This document shows, piece by piece, positions 45,501 to 62,880 of a stretch of 64,000 nucleotides of DNA. Within the stretch, counting starts at the first letter, position 1; the number at the start of each line of letters is the position of its first letter. The notes under the pieces were generated by a model. The model saw only the letters and a list, made by a program, of their open reading frames with translations. It was not told the DNA's origin and made no database searches. Source of the stretch: Phaeosaccion multiseriatum (taxonomy: Eukaryota > Ochrophyta, other classes); NCBI GenBank assembly GCA_965112735.1, contig OZ218961.1, positions 744,001 through 808,000 of the forward strand, in the 5' to 3' direction. A program made the translations under genes and the position numbers.

Positions 45501-48500
45501 CCAATCGATGGGATGTATAGGGAGAATGATATCGCGTCTCGATATATTGGCCGACGGTCAATGAACTGAAACTTCCCTTTATCAAAACTGTAACTGTAAC
45601 TGTTGCAGAGAGCTGGACTTGACCAAGCATGCGAGGACGCGTCTGTTCAAGTTCGTGGAAGAGACAGAGGGCGTAGAAGGGCCTAACCCGCTACACTTCT
45701 TCAAGTACACCAATCACCTCAACATCAAGGCTCTTGAGGTACGAGGAGAGGGGGGGAGGGAAGGGAAGGAGAGGAGAGGGAAGGAGAGGAGAGGGAAGGG
45801 TATGAGAGGGGCTGGGCGGGAAGGAGAGGAGAGGGGAGGGAAGGATAGGAAAGGGGAGGGGAGGGGAGGACAGGAGAGGGGAGGGAAGGAGAGGAGAGGA
45901 GAGGGGAGGGAAGGAGAGGAGAGGAGAGGGGAGGGAAGGAGATGGGAGGGGGGGGGGGGAGGAGAGGAGAGAGGAGAGGAGGGGAGGGACGGGGAGGGGA
46001 GGGGACGAAAGAGGAGGGATGGAAAGGGAGGAGAGATGATGTCTCAACTCTCTCTCTCTCTCTCTCGTTGTACGTTTTGACCCCCCCCCCCCCCTTCTCA
46101 TGCTGCGCGGTGCTGTGATCTTGTCGATGCCTCAGATTGACGACAGCCGTGGTTGGGGTGGGCAGACCGCTGTCTGTGCCCAGCAAGTGACCAAGTACGT
46201 CCCCCTCGTGTTGGAAATGGGACTGCATCGCCAGGTAAGAGGTGTCAGGATAGTGTAGGCGAGGGAGGGAGGGGGGGGGAGAGAGAGAGGGAGGGACGGA
46301 GGGACGGAGGGACGGAGGGAGAAGGGAGAACGAAAAAAAATGGAAGTGTCCTCCTTTTCTCTCTCACGACATCCTTCACACCTCCCCCCCCCTCCCTCCC
46401 TATGTTGAACTTCCAATTCCCCCCTCCCTATGTGGAACTTCCAATTCCCCCCTCCCGCCCCCCTGCAGGTGCTTGCTGCCATTCAGAAGTACGGCGACAC
46501 GGGTGTATCTAAACCCGCCCTGCTGGACGACATCGGGGTAAGAGTAGAGGCATACGGGTGGGCAGATGGGCGGGTAGTGCCCGGTATCAGTATCAGGTGT
46601 CAGGCCTAACGTGGTGACCTACCCTTGGCCTGCTGTATCACCAATTGCTGTATCACGAATTGCTGTTTCGCAGGTCGACACGAAGATGTGTGACGCGCTG
46701 TTTGAGGGGTTGGATGGGAGAGTGCAAGGCTTCAGGAGCGAGTTCACGCTGAGGGGAAAGACCAAGACTGGATGGGTAAGTACGAGGGAGGGAGGGAGGG
46801 AGGGAGGGAAGGAGGGAGGGAGGGAGGGAGGGAGCCACCCATCCACCCACACACCCATACACAAACTCACCGGCCACCATCTTCCTCCTCCTCCTTCTCC
46901 TCCTCCTCCCCATCCCCCTCCCCCTCCTCCTCGTCCTCCTCTCCCTCCATCATTTCCCGCGGTGTCGCCTTCCTTTCCAGATTACATACACCCCGCCCGG
47001 CGCAAAGCTGAAGAAGAGGGGTCCAGGTGCAGGGAAGAAGAGACGAAGACTTGAGGAGGCCAACAAACACGGGCAAAGGGAGGGAGAGGGCGAGGAGGAG
47101 GAGAAAGAGGGAGGGGCGGAAGACGCCGCAGTCACAGCGGCAGCTCAGGCTGCTGCGGAGGCTGCTGCTGCCTCGATGAGCCTTGCTGCTCCTGCTAGTG
47201 GTGGCAGCGGTGCAAATGGCAACTTACAAGAGCAGGGAGGGGGGCCCGCGAGGAGTGCGCAGAAGAGGAGGAGGAGCGAGTCGGGAACAGCAACAGGAGG
47301 GGACGCGACGGGAGAGGAAGATGCGAGCGACGATGGTGGGGTGGCGGTGGCGGCGTCTTATCCCCGCGGGCATAAGAGGAAGAAGCCAAAGACGTTTTCG
47401 AAGGACCATGCAGCCAGAATGGAGCGAGTTCTTGCCTACCTCGACAAGCATAGGGTCAGTCAGAGAGGAAGAAAGGAAGGAAGGAAGGAAGGAAGGAAGG
47501 AAGGAAGTAGGAAGGGAGTAAGGAAGGAAGGGAGGAGGGAGGGAGGAAGGAAATGTCAGGGGGGATCGAATCATCCCATATCTATATCGATATCGATAAC
47601 GGTTTCGCTCCAGAGCTCCTATCACGAAAGGAATGAAGGCACGAAGGAATGCTCCACACACCTAGACTGACCGTCGCTCCCCTCCCATCCACTGCCGTGC
47701 ACTGCCATCCACTGCCATCCACCAACCCTTCCTCTCAGATCATGACCCAGAAGGACATGTTCATGGCTCTGCGGAAGCACGAGCTCCAGGTAAGAGTTTC
47801 AGTTTCCCGTCTACAAAGGCTGTCCAAGTTCAGTTTCAGTTTTGTTCTCATCATCAATGTTGCTTGTGCTGTGGGCTCTGTAGCAATCATAATCAAATGC
47901 TTCTGTGCTGTATCACCAACTGCTGTGCTGTGGTGCTGTGTGCTGTATCACCAACTGCCGTGCCTGTTGTTAAGGTGGAGCAGCGGACGACGATGCTTGA
48001 CCCCAAGACCGTTGCGCGCATCATAGAGAAGCTGCAGATCGACGGACGGCTCAGAGTGGTGCGTTGCTTGTATGGCAAGGGGGGGGAGGGAGGGAGGGGG
48101 GGAGGGAGGGAGGGGGAGAGGGAGGGAGGGAGGGAGGGAGGGAGGGAGGGAGGGAGGGAGGGAGGGAGGGAGGGAGGGAGGGAGGGAGGGAGGGAGGGAG
48201 GGAGGGAGGGAGAGAGGGGGTCGTTGGGAAAGTCTCACTCAAGTACTAGCAATCTCTCTTCCCTGTGGGTGTGTGTAGGGTGTGTAGTATCATTAATGGG
48301 TGTCAAACCTCCCCCTTTTTTTCATGTTATATTTTTTTCTATTCCATGTATGTTAAAAGTATGCAGTCAGTTAACGATGATGGAACAAAAGGCATCTTCC
48401 CTAGGTAGTTGACCCTCCTCCTCTCTTTGTGACATTAACGTGTTAATCGTGTGCAGATTACGACCATGGCCCCTCAGCGGCCCACCAACGCCACCATCAA

Positions 48501-51500
48501 GCACAAGCGCAAGGGCGAGGGGGAAGGGCTCAAACAAGAGGTGTCCAAAGTCCTTATTCACAAGTGAGTATATCAACCTTAGAATTACGTAATTGTGTGT
48601 CTCTTGTGTGTGTGTGCAGTTGCCAGTTGTGAGTGTGTGCAATTGCTATTTGAGAGTTGTGTTTGTGAGCGAATCACACCCAACGGAGTTATTCCGGTAT
48701 AGAGAGAGAAGAGGGAGGGAGAGAGAGAGGAAGAGAGAGAGGAGAGGGAAAGAGGGAGAAAGAGAGAGAGGAGTAGAGAGAGGAGAGGGAAAGAGGGAGG
48801 GAGAGAGAGAGGAAGAGAGAGAGGAGAGGGAAAGAGGGAGGGAGAGAGAGAGGAGGAGAGAGAGGAGAGGGAAAGAGGGAGGGAGAGAGAGAGGAAGAGA
48901 GAGAGGAGAGGGAAAGAGGGAGGGAGAGAGAGAAGAGGAAAGGGAAAGAGAAGGGGCGGAACGTTGGAAGATTTGACGGAATGATTTATTGCCTTAATTG
49001 GAATCACCTGAGAAGATACGTGTGTGAGGTGGCGTTGTAGATGGCACTGTACGGCAGGTTGAAAGGGTGAAATGGCAACGTTATGGGAGGAGGCACAAGG
49101 GGTGTGCTCTCACTCACTCACTCACTCACTCACTCACTCTCTCCCTCGTTTCTCTCACCATCCTTCACTCGCTCTTTCGTATTCCCCCGTTCTCTCTCTT
49201 TCTCTAACCTTGCCATGCTCCTCCCTCCCTCCCTCCCTCCCTCCCCCCCTCCCTCCCTCCCTCCCACCCTCCCTCCTTCCCTCCCCCCCTCCCTCTCTCT
49301 CTTGCCCTATCGTATGTCAACAAGGGACGTAACGGACGATGAGATGCCTGCGCTTATGGCCAAGATGAATGAGCGGTACTGGCAGGAGAAAGAGGAGCAC
49401 CAGGTGAGAGGGAGGGAGGGAGGAAGGGGATGGCAGTGGATGGAAGGGGAGAGCATGGGGGGAATGGCAGTGGATGGAGCGGAAAAGGATGGAGGGGGGG
49501 AGGGCGGACAACAATATCCCCGCCTCTTCCTGATTTCTGTTCACTGTCTGCTGGCACACAGGTGTATGTCAACAACTGCTGCGTGTATCGTGTTGTGAAT
49601 GCCACTGTGTATCACCAACTTCTCCATGTCTGTGCTCCGCAACATTGTGCTGCCAAGCGTAAACATTGTATTTTCTCTCCCCCTCCCTGCCCCTCTCTTT
49701 CTCTCTCTCTCCCTCCCTCCCTCTCTCTCTTTCTCTCCCTCCCTCCCTCCCTCCCTCCCTCCCTCCCTCCCTCCCTCCCTCCCTCCCTCCGTTCCATTTA
49801 TCCCTCTTGCATACCCCCGAACAACTCAATCACTCACTCATGTGAAACAAGAAACAACAACAGGCGGGGAGAGTGGTGACGAAGCGTCCAAGTGGAGCAG
49901 AGGACGTAGTGGGGGACTTGTCCTCCCCCTTGTCCTCCTCCTTCTCCCTGCACAACAACAGCAGCAGTCAGAGCCGGAAGGGGAAAAGCAAGGGGAAGGC
50001 GGCTGGGGGGGAATCGAACCCGAACACCAACGACGACGACGACGACGAGGACGAGGACGACGACGACGACGACGACAACTGCAACAGTTCAATGATGGCG
50101 CTGTTCTGTCAAATGAAGGCGGAGGCAAAGGAGCGTGCGTCCCTCGACGATACCCCAATGGCTCGCACCTGGGTCCTCCACAATTACCTCTTCTCGAAGC
50201 TTGTGTCTGGTGTGTCTGATAGCATCTTCTTGGAGGAGGGAGGAGGGGGCACGTCCTTCGATCCGTCCGTCATACTCTCAGGGATGAATCTAGACAAGTT
50301 TCTCAGGCTCTTTGGCTCACCCCCCAAAGGTATGTAGTGTGGGGATATAATTGACTTAGGGGAGTCAACGTAAGAATTACGTAATTGTGTGTGTGCGTGA
50401 GAGAGGGAGAGAGGGTATGCGTGTGTCTGTGTGTGCAAGTGTGCGCGCCCGTGTGTATGTGTGTGTGTGCAAGTGTGTGTGTGCCTTTGTGATTAGATGT
50501 CATGCGACTCTGGGCTGACTGCCCTCCCTCCCTCCCTCCCTCCCTCCCGCCTCAGAGCTGCTTGCTCGATACCAAATTGTTAACCTCACCAAGCTGCGAA
50601 AGGCCCGAGCTCCTCTCACCACCCTCCCTGCAGAGGTGCTTCAACTGTTTGGACCTGACAGAGCGTACTGGTTCATGGAGCCATTACACAGATCTCTCGC
50701 CATCCTCACTAGTCTCAGGCTTATCGCTCCTCAGTCTCCTCAGCGGCAGTCGGAGACAGAGCAGCAGCAGCAGCAGCAGGAGCAGCAGCAGCAAGGGGCG
50801 CAGCAAGGAGGAGGAGGAGGAGGAGGAGGAGGAGGAGGAGGAGCGGGAGGAGCAGGTGGAGCAGGAGAGGGAGGAGGAGGAGGAGGAGGAGGAGGAGGAG
50901 GAGGAGGAGGAGGAGGAGGAGGAGGAGCTACAGCAGCAGCAGGTGGCGCGACCCCATCCTCGGCCGGCGTGGCGCCCGCGCGGAACCTGTTTAGGCATTT
51001 GAAGCTCCCCCTCTTCACTTTCTTGTGGCGAGTACAAATGTATACGGCTGAGGCCGGTGCTCCCCGTCCTGCTTCACTGGTTCCGCTAGGAAACCCTCAA
51101 CATGCTCCACCACCGCCAACACCGCCGACGGTAGCAGATGCAGGAGCTCAAGGGGGGGGCACGGGGATGGCAGCAGAGGGAAGTATGGCTGGGGTGGCGG
51201 GGGAGGGCAGCGTAGCCGCGTCTGCAGCAGCTAGTGATACGGCAGTCGTCACGCAGGCCAATGGGCAGCAGACTTTGGCTTCCTTTCCGATGGGGCCAGG
51301 GGCAGCGGCCCCGGGCACACCGGGCCCTGCCGCTGTATCACCAACTGCTGCTGCTGCTGCTGCTGCTGCTTCTGCTTCTACTCACGGTAGTGGTATGTTT
51401 CCGCCCCTTTTGCCAGGGGCTGCAGAAGCAGCAGCAACAGCAGGGGCAGGAGGAGGAGGGGTGAGGGGAGGGGGAGGGCCAGTGGCGCCATCTTTACTGC

Positions 51501-53535
51501 AGCCAACGGAGCCGGTGGGACAAGCAGCCGTCCCAGCAGCAGCAGCAGCAGCAGCAGTTGGTGATACAGCGGCAGGAGAAGCAGAGAGAGGCTTGTCGCC
51601 ATCGTCTTCCACGTCTGCTGTGAGTCCTGTCCCCATACCCTCTGAAGGCCCTTCTTCTTCGGCGACAGGAGGAGGTACCGTCACAGGGGCGATGGAGAAC
51701 CAACTTGTGATGATGGAGCCTGAGCCGGGGCCTGATGCCGAGCAGGGGAAAGATGCGGCCATGTGGGCACTGAGGGGATCACAGCAGGTAAAGTGCGCAT
51801 CGGTGTCCCCACCTGGGCAGGAGAGGTTTCCGAGAGGAAATGGTTGTGACTGAGCATTTGTTGGTGTTTGAGTGAGTGCATGTATGTGTGTAAAGATGCG
51901 TGAGTGAGCGCATGTGTGTGTGTTTGTGTTGTGTGTATTTTCACTCGTTCCTCTCGTTCCTCTCGTCCCCTCTCTCCGTTTTATCTCTCTAGCTCTTCGT
52001 GTGTCCCACTCCCTCTCTCTCACACTCCCCTCCTCCGTGTCGCTCTCCCTCTCTCTTTCCCTCTCTCTCTCTCGTGTCTCTCTTCATCTCTCTCGTCTCT
52101 CGCTTTCTCCCTCTCTTACACTCCCATCCTCTCTCGTGTCTCCTCTTTTCCGTCTCTCTCTCTCTCTCTCTCTTGGCCTCTTTCTCTCTTCTCTCTTTGT
52201 TGCGTCCCTCCTCAACCTCCACTCTCTAACCCTCAACTCCAAAACAAATCAAAACCAAACCAAACCAAACCAAACCAAAACAATCCGAAACCAAAAGGTG
52301 TTTTCCTACTGGTTCCACCTTCGCAGTCTCAGTCTCGGCCTCGGTTCTTACCTTGCCGATGCCAAGAGGATACGGGAGGGGGCGGAAGTGATTGTGAAAG
52401 TGATCGGCGACAGCGACGACACCCTCTCGAAGGTTGCAGGGAAGCATCTCGCCTTGTGGCTCATACAGAGAGTGCCAGAGGTGAGAGGAGAGGGGGATGG
52501 CAGTGGATGGGGGTGTCATATACGGTACCACATGATGCACAAAGACACATCACACATACACAAAAACGCGCGCGCGTACACTGTTTCCATGCACACATAC
52601 ACACATCCACCTACCTACGCATACACACACGCACACACACGCACCTACCCCCCCAAGAACATGCTCACAAACGCAACCCCCCCCCCCCCCGTTCTCTTTT
52701 ATAGTTGCAATATCCGGAGCAGTGGATCAGCAAGGGCAAGAAAGTGGCTTCTGGAGGGGGGTCTGCCAAGAGAAAGGCCAGCAAGAAGGGATTTCCCGCG
52801 TCCACGAGCACCAGCAAGGGGGGGAGTAGCAGCAGCAACACGCACGCACCCGCAGACGCACAGGCCCGCAGAAACCCCCTGGCCTCTCTGCCCGACGACT
52901 ACGAAGACGCCGCTCTCCTTGATTCTGATGATGATTCGGACGACTTGGGCGACTCCGAAAAGGAGGGGGGCGGGCGCGGGGGAGGAGGAGGAGAGGGAGG
53001 TGGCGATAGCGGCAGCAAGAAGCGGAGGAGAGGCAGCGGGGGAGGCAGCGGCAGTGGTCCAAAGGTGAAGTTCACAACCGAGCAGGACAAGCTGTTGCGA
53101 GACTACCTTCGGGCCCAGCACCTGTACCAACGAGGCGGTGCGGTGCACAGTGCTATTCGAGCCGTGGAGGGCCACCCGTCTCCTCCTCCTCCTCCTCCTC
53201 CTCCTCCTCCTGCCTCTCCTGGTCCCAATCAGGTTGTGGCGTTGCCGTCGGTGGCAGAGGCGGCAGCTGCTGCGGCGGCGGCGGTGGCAGCAGGAGCGAC
53301 GGTGGCTCCAGGCACAATGGCGGCGTTCAGGCACGATGAGGAGTCAAGGGCCGCCGCTGCTGCTGCAGCAGCAGCAGGAAGAGGACCAGCGAGACCGGCA
53401 GATGTGATGATGGATACAAGCGGTGCCGGTGGGGGAGATGCCACCATCCAGGGGGGGCGCAGCAATGCGTATGGAGAAGACCCGCTTGCCCTTGAGCCTT
53501 CTCTCATGGTGTCTCCTCCCCTTGGATCTCCTCTC

Positions 53536-53584
<49 letters not shown>

Positions 53585-55139
53585 TGGTGATACAGCAGGA
53601 CATCCGCTCGGAACGGTTCAGAAAGCTGGCACAGTCCGTGGGCAGGACCAAGAGGGACTGCAAAGCAAGGCTGAGGGAGCTCAAGGTGATTGGTGTTGGC
53701 ATTGCTTGCAAGGGTCCCATTCTTTGTCTGCCTGAAGCTGGAACTGAAACTGAGGGGGTGCGGAAGTGAGTGCGTGCGTGTAGGGACGCTGTTCATGCGT
53801 TGGTCAGAGCTGCATGTGAAAAGCCGTCTCCTGAATTGCCTCTTTTCTCTTCCTCTCTCTCTTCCTCTCTCTCCTCTCTCGCTCTACGTCTTTGTCTTCA
53901 GTCTCTTTCTTTTCTCTTTCTTTCTCTCTGATCATCCGCGCTCTCCACATTCACTCCCCCTCACTCCCCCTCCCATGTACATATTTGATCTATCCTCCTC
54001 CCACCACGTCCTCCCACTCCTTCCTCCTCAGAAAACGATGGCAAGGGAGCAGAAGCGTGCCGCAGCAACCAAGGCCAAGAGAGCGGCCGAAAGAGCTGCC
54101 AAGGCGCGTCTGCGGGCAGGGGAGGCCGCCATCGCCTCAAGCAAAGTCAGTGCCACGGTTGGTGGCAGTGATGCTGCTGCCGCTAGCACCGCTGCGGCTA
54201 CTACTGCTGCTGCTGCTGCTGCCGCTGCTGCTACTGTTGCTGCTGCGGCGGCGGCTGCTACTGCTGCTGCTGCTGGCGGCGGTGGTGGTGGTGGTGGTGA
54301 TGCTTTTGCAAGTCACGGCGCTGTGGCAGGGGCCAGAGCTGGGGACGTACCATCCACTCCTGCTGCTGCTGATGCTGCTCCTGCTGCTGTGGGTGGCGGT
54401 GGCTCCAGCCGCGGCCAGGTCATTGACTTATCTGACCCGCTTATGCAGAAGGTCACCGCTCTGTTGGAAAGCACCAAGGCGTGGGCCGCCCCCCTCAGTC
54501 TCGAACTCGATGTCAACCCCACGCAGGGCCAGGGGGGGGTGGAGGAGGTACAACACCGGGCGGGGAGGAGAGGTGGGTGAGAGAGGGAGGTTTGGACGGG
54601 AAGGGGGAAGGGGAAGGGGAAGGAGAGTGATGGGGAGAGAGAGGGAGAGAGAGAGATACAGAGAGAGGGGGCGGGCGATAGAGATGGGGAGGGAGAGGGA
54701 GAGGGAGAGGGAGAGGGAGAGATATAATAGACAGATGAAAAGAACAGGGGCGGGCGAGAGAGAAAGCGGGTGGGCAAGAGAGAATGAGGTGTACTGGGAA
54801 CCTGACCCTGCCCCCCTGGCCAACCCTGACCCTGGTCCTCACCGTGAATACCACCCTTGACCCTGACCCTTAACCCTGACCCTGACCCTTGCCCTCGCTC
54901 TGTGACCCTACGTACCTCACCCCACCGCACCGCACCCCCCCGTTCAGTGGCCTTGCCGGACGATGTGGAGCTCAAGGTGGAAGACGGGGCCGCCATTACT
55001 GCCCTCAAGCAGGTCAGTGGGACACGCACGCAACCACACACACTTGGGTTTCAGTTTCAGTTTTCAGTGTCAGTTCCAGTTTCGACTTCGTCTGTCGCCG
55101 TCCGCTCACATTTTTCGACTCCTCTAAAGTCCCTTTAAA

Positions 55140-55175
<36 letters not shown>

Positions 55176-56625
55176 TATTCTCTCTTTACCCTTTCTTCTC
55201 TCTCCCTCTTCCTTCCTCCCCTCCCCTCCCCTCCCCTCCCCTCCCCTCCCACTCCCCTCCCCCACTCCAACCCACAACACCGCTCAGATCCTCTTTCTAT
55301 CGACCACGGAACGAGGTGAACCCGCCACAATCATCAAGAGCACGTCAAGGTTTAGTGCGGCGCAGCTCTTCAGAGCCTACTGTGTGCTGTGGGGGCTCGG
55401 ACTGCTCACCATCAACACAAAGGGGGATCATCACCTCTTCGGCATTAGGGAGCGGATTGCACTTGAGGCGATGATGATCAGAGGTGAGGGAGGAGGGAGG
55501 ACGGAGGGGAGGGAGGGAGGGAGGGAGGAAGGGAGGGAGGGAGGGAGGGAGGGAGGGGGAGCGGGGACGAGGGCGGGAGGGAGTGACTGAGTGAGTGAGT
55601 GAGGGTGGGGGGGAGGGAAAGAGGGAGAAGGAGGGCGAGGGAGGGAGGGAGGAAGAGAGGGAAAGAAGGAGAAGGGGAGTGGCTGAGTGAGTGAGTGAGG
55701 GTGGGGGGGAGGGAAAGAGGGAGAAGGAGGGCGAGGGAGGGAGGGAGGAAGAGAGGGAAAGAAGGACAAGGGGAGTGACTGAGTGAGTGAGTGAGGGTGG
55801 GAGGGAGGGAAGGAGGGAGAAGGAGGGCGAGGGAGGGAGGGAGGAAGAGAGGGAAAGAGGGAGAAGAGGGGCGAGGGAGGGTGTCCGAGAGTGCTATATC
55901 CCTTCATGTGAGACAGACTCCGCCATCCGCGTCGTGCTTGTACCTCCTTTCTGGTGCCCCCTCCGCCCCCCATTCCGTCTCTCCCCTCCTCTCTCCCTCC
56001 CTCCCCCCCTCCCTCCCTCACCTGTGAATTCTCTTGAACCCCCATTTCACGCCCTACGCACCCTTTCACCATACGCCCCCTCCTTCTTCAGGCGACCAAG
56101 GTGAAGGTATGATTGTTCCGCGGTTCGTTCTCCAGTCCAAGTGGAAGACCCTGGCCTCGGAGGGAGTCGCCCTGCAGCCCCGTATGTTCCCACTGGACCT
56201 CATGACTGAGGTGGAGGCCTTTCCTCCTGCCTCCTCTCTTCGGGCGAGCTCGGAGCCTGATGCGGTAGTGTGGCCGCCTGCCGTGTCCACACAACTCTCC
56301 TCTGTGTCCTCCTTACCGCTGGCGACGATTGTGAAGAAGAACGGATTCGTGGCTCAGGCCCTTGCTTCGGTGGCGGTGCAGGAAGCAGAGTTTGAGGTTA
56401 TGTTGACGGGCACAGGAGGCGCCCCGCCAGTCGCCAAGCGTAGGAAGGGGCCTACTGTATCACCAACTGGCGCTGCTACGGCTGCTCCTGCTGCTACTAC
56501 TGCTAGTGGTGATGCTGATGCTGGTGCTGGTGCTGCCGCGACCGCGGGTGGAGATGGTCTCGCTGCTGCGCCTGCTGTTGCTCCTGCCACGCCGGCAGCT
56601 GCTGTATCACCACCCACTGCTGCCG

Positions 56626-56656
<31 letters not shown>

Positions 56657-57917
56657 ACCTGGAAGTGCCAGCAGCCCTGCCTCTCCCCTTTCGCAGCAAG
56701 GAGGAGCAGAGACTCTATACCGCACGGGAGGGAGCGGTTTGCTGGCCGACGCTGCCATACGCATCAAGGTCGGCAAGCGAAAGAGAGTGCAGAGGGAGGG
56801 GAAGGCGGGAGTGCTGGAGGTGCATGGTTACGGACGGGTTGCTGGGGACACGGGGGAGATGCTGAATGCGTCGGACCAGCAGAAGTTGGTGCTACAGCAA
56901 CAGGCCAGAGCAAGAGCACGATCAAGAGGAGGAGGAGGAGGAGGAGGAGGAGGAGGAGGAGGAGGAGGAGGAGGAGGAGGAGGAGGAGGAGGAGCAGCAG
57001 TTGGTGCTACGGCAGCAATAGGAGGAGGCGGGGAAGACGAAGTGATAACACCGACGGCGGTCAGCTCAGCGACGATGGTGAAGGCGGTGGTCGAACTCCT
57101 CAAACTAAAGACCGCTCGCCCCAAGAAGAAAGTGAACGGAGCGAGGGAGGCGGAGATCTACAGCATCTGCTGCTACTCCACATCCTCTTCTGTGTCGTCG
57201 TCGTCATCTGTATACCTCAGGGGACTGACCAAGGCGGGGGTGGTGGGGCTCCCCTTCCCTCTCAGCGCCTTTGAAAAGTGCCTCGCGGATATGGTGAAAC
57301 AGCGGAGGATTTTGCGAGTGATGGCAGTGGATGGCGTCCGGTTGGTGGATGTGAGTCACGCGGAGCAGTGGGTGACGGTGCCCTTTACCATCACGGGTGG
57401 GGCCAGCAGAGGAGGCTGGCACATTCCAGGAAAGGAGCCTCCTGCCAAGGTGCTGACGTATGACACCGACGCTGGGATGGTGCTGGCGTCTGCGGTGTGG
57501 GTCAAGCTGAACGGAACGGTGGACAGAGCTCTCGTGCGGAACCTTCGGAGAAAGGTGCTTGATGCCGTCCTGCATCGCCCTGGGTGCACCGCCCGGACCC
57601 TTGTGACGGAGGATGTCAAGCTGCTTTGCCTCGGGGAGGCAGAAGTGATGTTGGAGCACATGGTGGAGAAGGGTTTGCTAGGAAGGCGCAGAGTCAGTCG
57701 GGCGGGAGGGAGAGGGCAAGGCCGACCGAGGCTCTTTGAGGAAGGAAGGGAGGGCGCGGAGGAAGGGGGAGGAGAGGAGACAGGGGGTGGGGTTGGGGAG
57801 GAGGAGGAGGAGGAGGAGGAGGCGACGGTGCCATGCTACTTTGCGGCACCCGATTGTATCCGCAAGTGTCTCGAGGTGGAGAAGAGAGAGGAGGGCGTGA
57901 CGGGACCGTTCCCGTGA
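42504..57917 (+). CDS. Transcription factor TFIIIC largest subunit (Tau138/GTF3C1-like, B-block binding)
   Basis: Recognises the B block of tRNA-type promoters for RNA polymerase III. 22 exons close in phase: 42504-43652, 43993-44120, 44335-44395, 44715-44803, 45005-45079, 45609-45738, 46136-46234, 46469-46537, 46674-46775, 46981-47454, 47739-47789, 47975-48058, 48457-48563, 49325-49403, 49864-50329, 50556-51787, 52298-52480, 52705-53685, 54032-54572, 54948-55012, 55288-55483 and 56092-57917; about 2728 aa. Repeated winged-helix-like segments appear (MKKGLIKRGPKN; VLAAIQKYGDTGVSKPALLD; IMTQKDMFMALRKHELQ then LDPKTVARIIEKLQIDGRLR). ARTWVLHNYLF and a split SANT-like part follow (KVKFTTEQDKLLRDYL...RSERFRKLAQSVGRTKRDC). 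The C-terminal domain has VWVKLNGTVDRALVRNLRRK. Ala, Gln, Gly and Asp runs and about seven dispersed elements enlarge it. The assignment rests on domain order, not on a single diagnostic motif. Confidence 0.78.
42525..42945. repeat. Poly-Ala, poly-Gln and (Ala-Ser) tracts in TFIIIC exon 1
   Basis: A GCA/GCG run, then CAG/CAA/CAT (Gln/His), then a (GCTAGTGCAGCC)n-like 12-bp repeat coding SAAA units. All are in frame with the TFIIIC start at 42504. A 12-bp-unit array is also present between 42835 and 42915. Confidence 0.8.
45323..45418. repeat. 32-bp tandem repeat, 3 copies, TFIIIC intron 5
   Basis: Units start CGAAACTCACAAATGGGATC at 45323, 45355 and 45387 and end in ATATCGATGT-like sequence. 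It is AT-richer than the surroundings and rich in ATCGAT. There is no coding content. Confidence 0.9.
46625..46664. repeat. Two dispersed elements at a TFIIIC acceptor
   Basis: GCTGTATCACCAATTGCTG and GCTGTATCACGAATTGCTG lie in tandem in intron 8; the second ends about 10 nt before the acceptor CAG at 46671-46673. They provide the sequence where a branch point and pyrimidine tract should be. Confidence 0.85.
47900..47962. repeat. Two dispersed elements near another TFIIIC acceptor
   Basis: TGCTGTATCACCAACTGCTG near 47905-47924 and TGCTGTATCACCAACTGCCG near 47941-47960, in intron 11. The second ends 14 nt before the acceptor at 47974. The spacer is itself CTGTG-rich. Confidence 0.85.
48078..48220. 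repeat. (GGGA)n tract in TFIIIC intron 12
   Basis: About 35 GGGA units just after the donor at 48058/48059. It is the same unit as in introns of the CLC, MCC alpha and FN3/PA genes. Confidence 0.95.
48700..48955. repeat. GA-rich minisatellite in TFIIIC intron 13
   Basis: Several imperfect copies of a purine-only unit including GGAGAGGGAAAGAGGGAGG between 48741 and 48930. One strand is almost pure purine, which favours triplex formation. Confidence 0.8.
55581..55870. repeat. 96-bp minisatellite, 3 copies, TFIIIC intron 21
   Basis: Units start GAGTGACTGAGTGAGTGAG at 55581, 55677 (GGCT variant) and 55773. Each continues with GGGAAAGAGGGAGAAGGAGG and GAGAGGGAAAG. It lies within the intron 55484-56091. 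Confidence 0.9.
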
Positions 57918-58700
57918 GGGGAGAGACAGGAGGGGGAAGGAGGGGGAAGGAGGGGAGAGGGGAGAGAGGGGAGGGGGGAGTAGGAGAACGGAGGGGGGGG
58001 GATGGCTGCTGCTCGGCTGCTGCCTGAGTGGTGGTGAGTGGGTAGTGCGTGGTCGGAAGTATTGGGGAGGGAGGAAGTATGTACATAATCACGTACGAAT
58101 AGGAATACGAATAGGAATATGAGAGAAGTTGGCTTGGGATGATCCTCAGGATTCACACCACGGATGGCACTATATGGGCGCCAAACTCAAACCCTCAAGC
58201 CCAGTTAGAAGGGTCATTCATCTCTTTCTCTCCCTCTCGATCTGTTTTTTTTCTTTTAGAAACACACATCACCTATCCCAAATGCTGCTCGCTCAGCGCG
58301 CTAACCATATACCTTTGCATGCTTCCGACCCTCTGGGGCATTTCCTCCCTTCACTCCCTAATTCTATGCTTGTTGGATTCTCCCCTCCTCTCTTGCCCGC
58401 CCTCTCCCACAGCCCTGAAGCGCTGCAACACTGTCTGACTGACTGACTGACTGACTGACCGACTGACTGACTGACTTTCTTAAGTTATTTATTGACTGAA
58501 GGCTGACTGACTGACTGACCGACTGACTGAATGACTGAGCAACTGACTGCAGTGGACGGTGCCTTTCTTCCTTAGTTATTAGGCATGCGGCTTGGGGACC
58601 TCAGAGGGCCAGGTTGGCTCAGCATCTTGAAAACCATTGGTTATTAAGGTCTAATGATCTGAACTTGGTCCTGTTCAAATCAGTTCAGTTCAGTCTCACG

Positions 58701-58731
<31 letters not shown>

Positions 58732-58935
58732 ACGCACACGCACACACACACGCACACGCACACACACACACACACACAAGTGTCTTCAAGTGAGAAAAGG
58801 TAAAGAAGTGTGTTCAGCTCAAGGTCGAGGTGACCGTTGCTCCTTTTTCAGAGAGAGAGAGAGCTTTCAAAGATTCAAACCAAAACCCCAAACAAAAGAG
58901 AGAGAAAGGTGTCGAGGGGAGTGGGAGAACCGGCA
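57918..58935. other. Intergenic region, TFIIIC to kinesin-like gene
   Basis: Contains a GGAG-rich stretch (57915-57990), a GACT/TGAC repeat in two blocks (58433-58476 and 58502-58550) and a (CA)n/(CACG)n tract (58693-58779). The kinesin-like gene's promoter must lie in the last part. No gene is supported. Confidence 0.55.

Positions 58936-62880
<3,945 letters not shown>

Noticed and set aside
58433-58550. GACT repeats as a binding-site array for a bZIP factor
   Set aside because: TGACTGAC is a pure 4-bp repeat and the TGACTCA consensus is not met.
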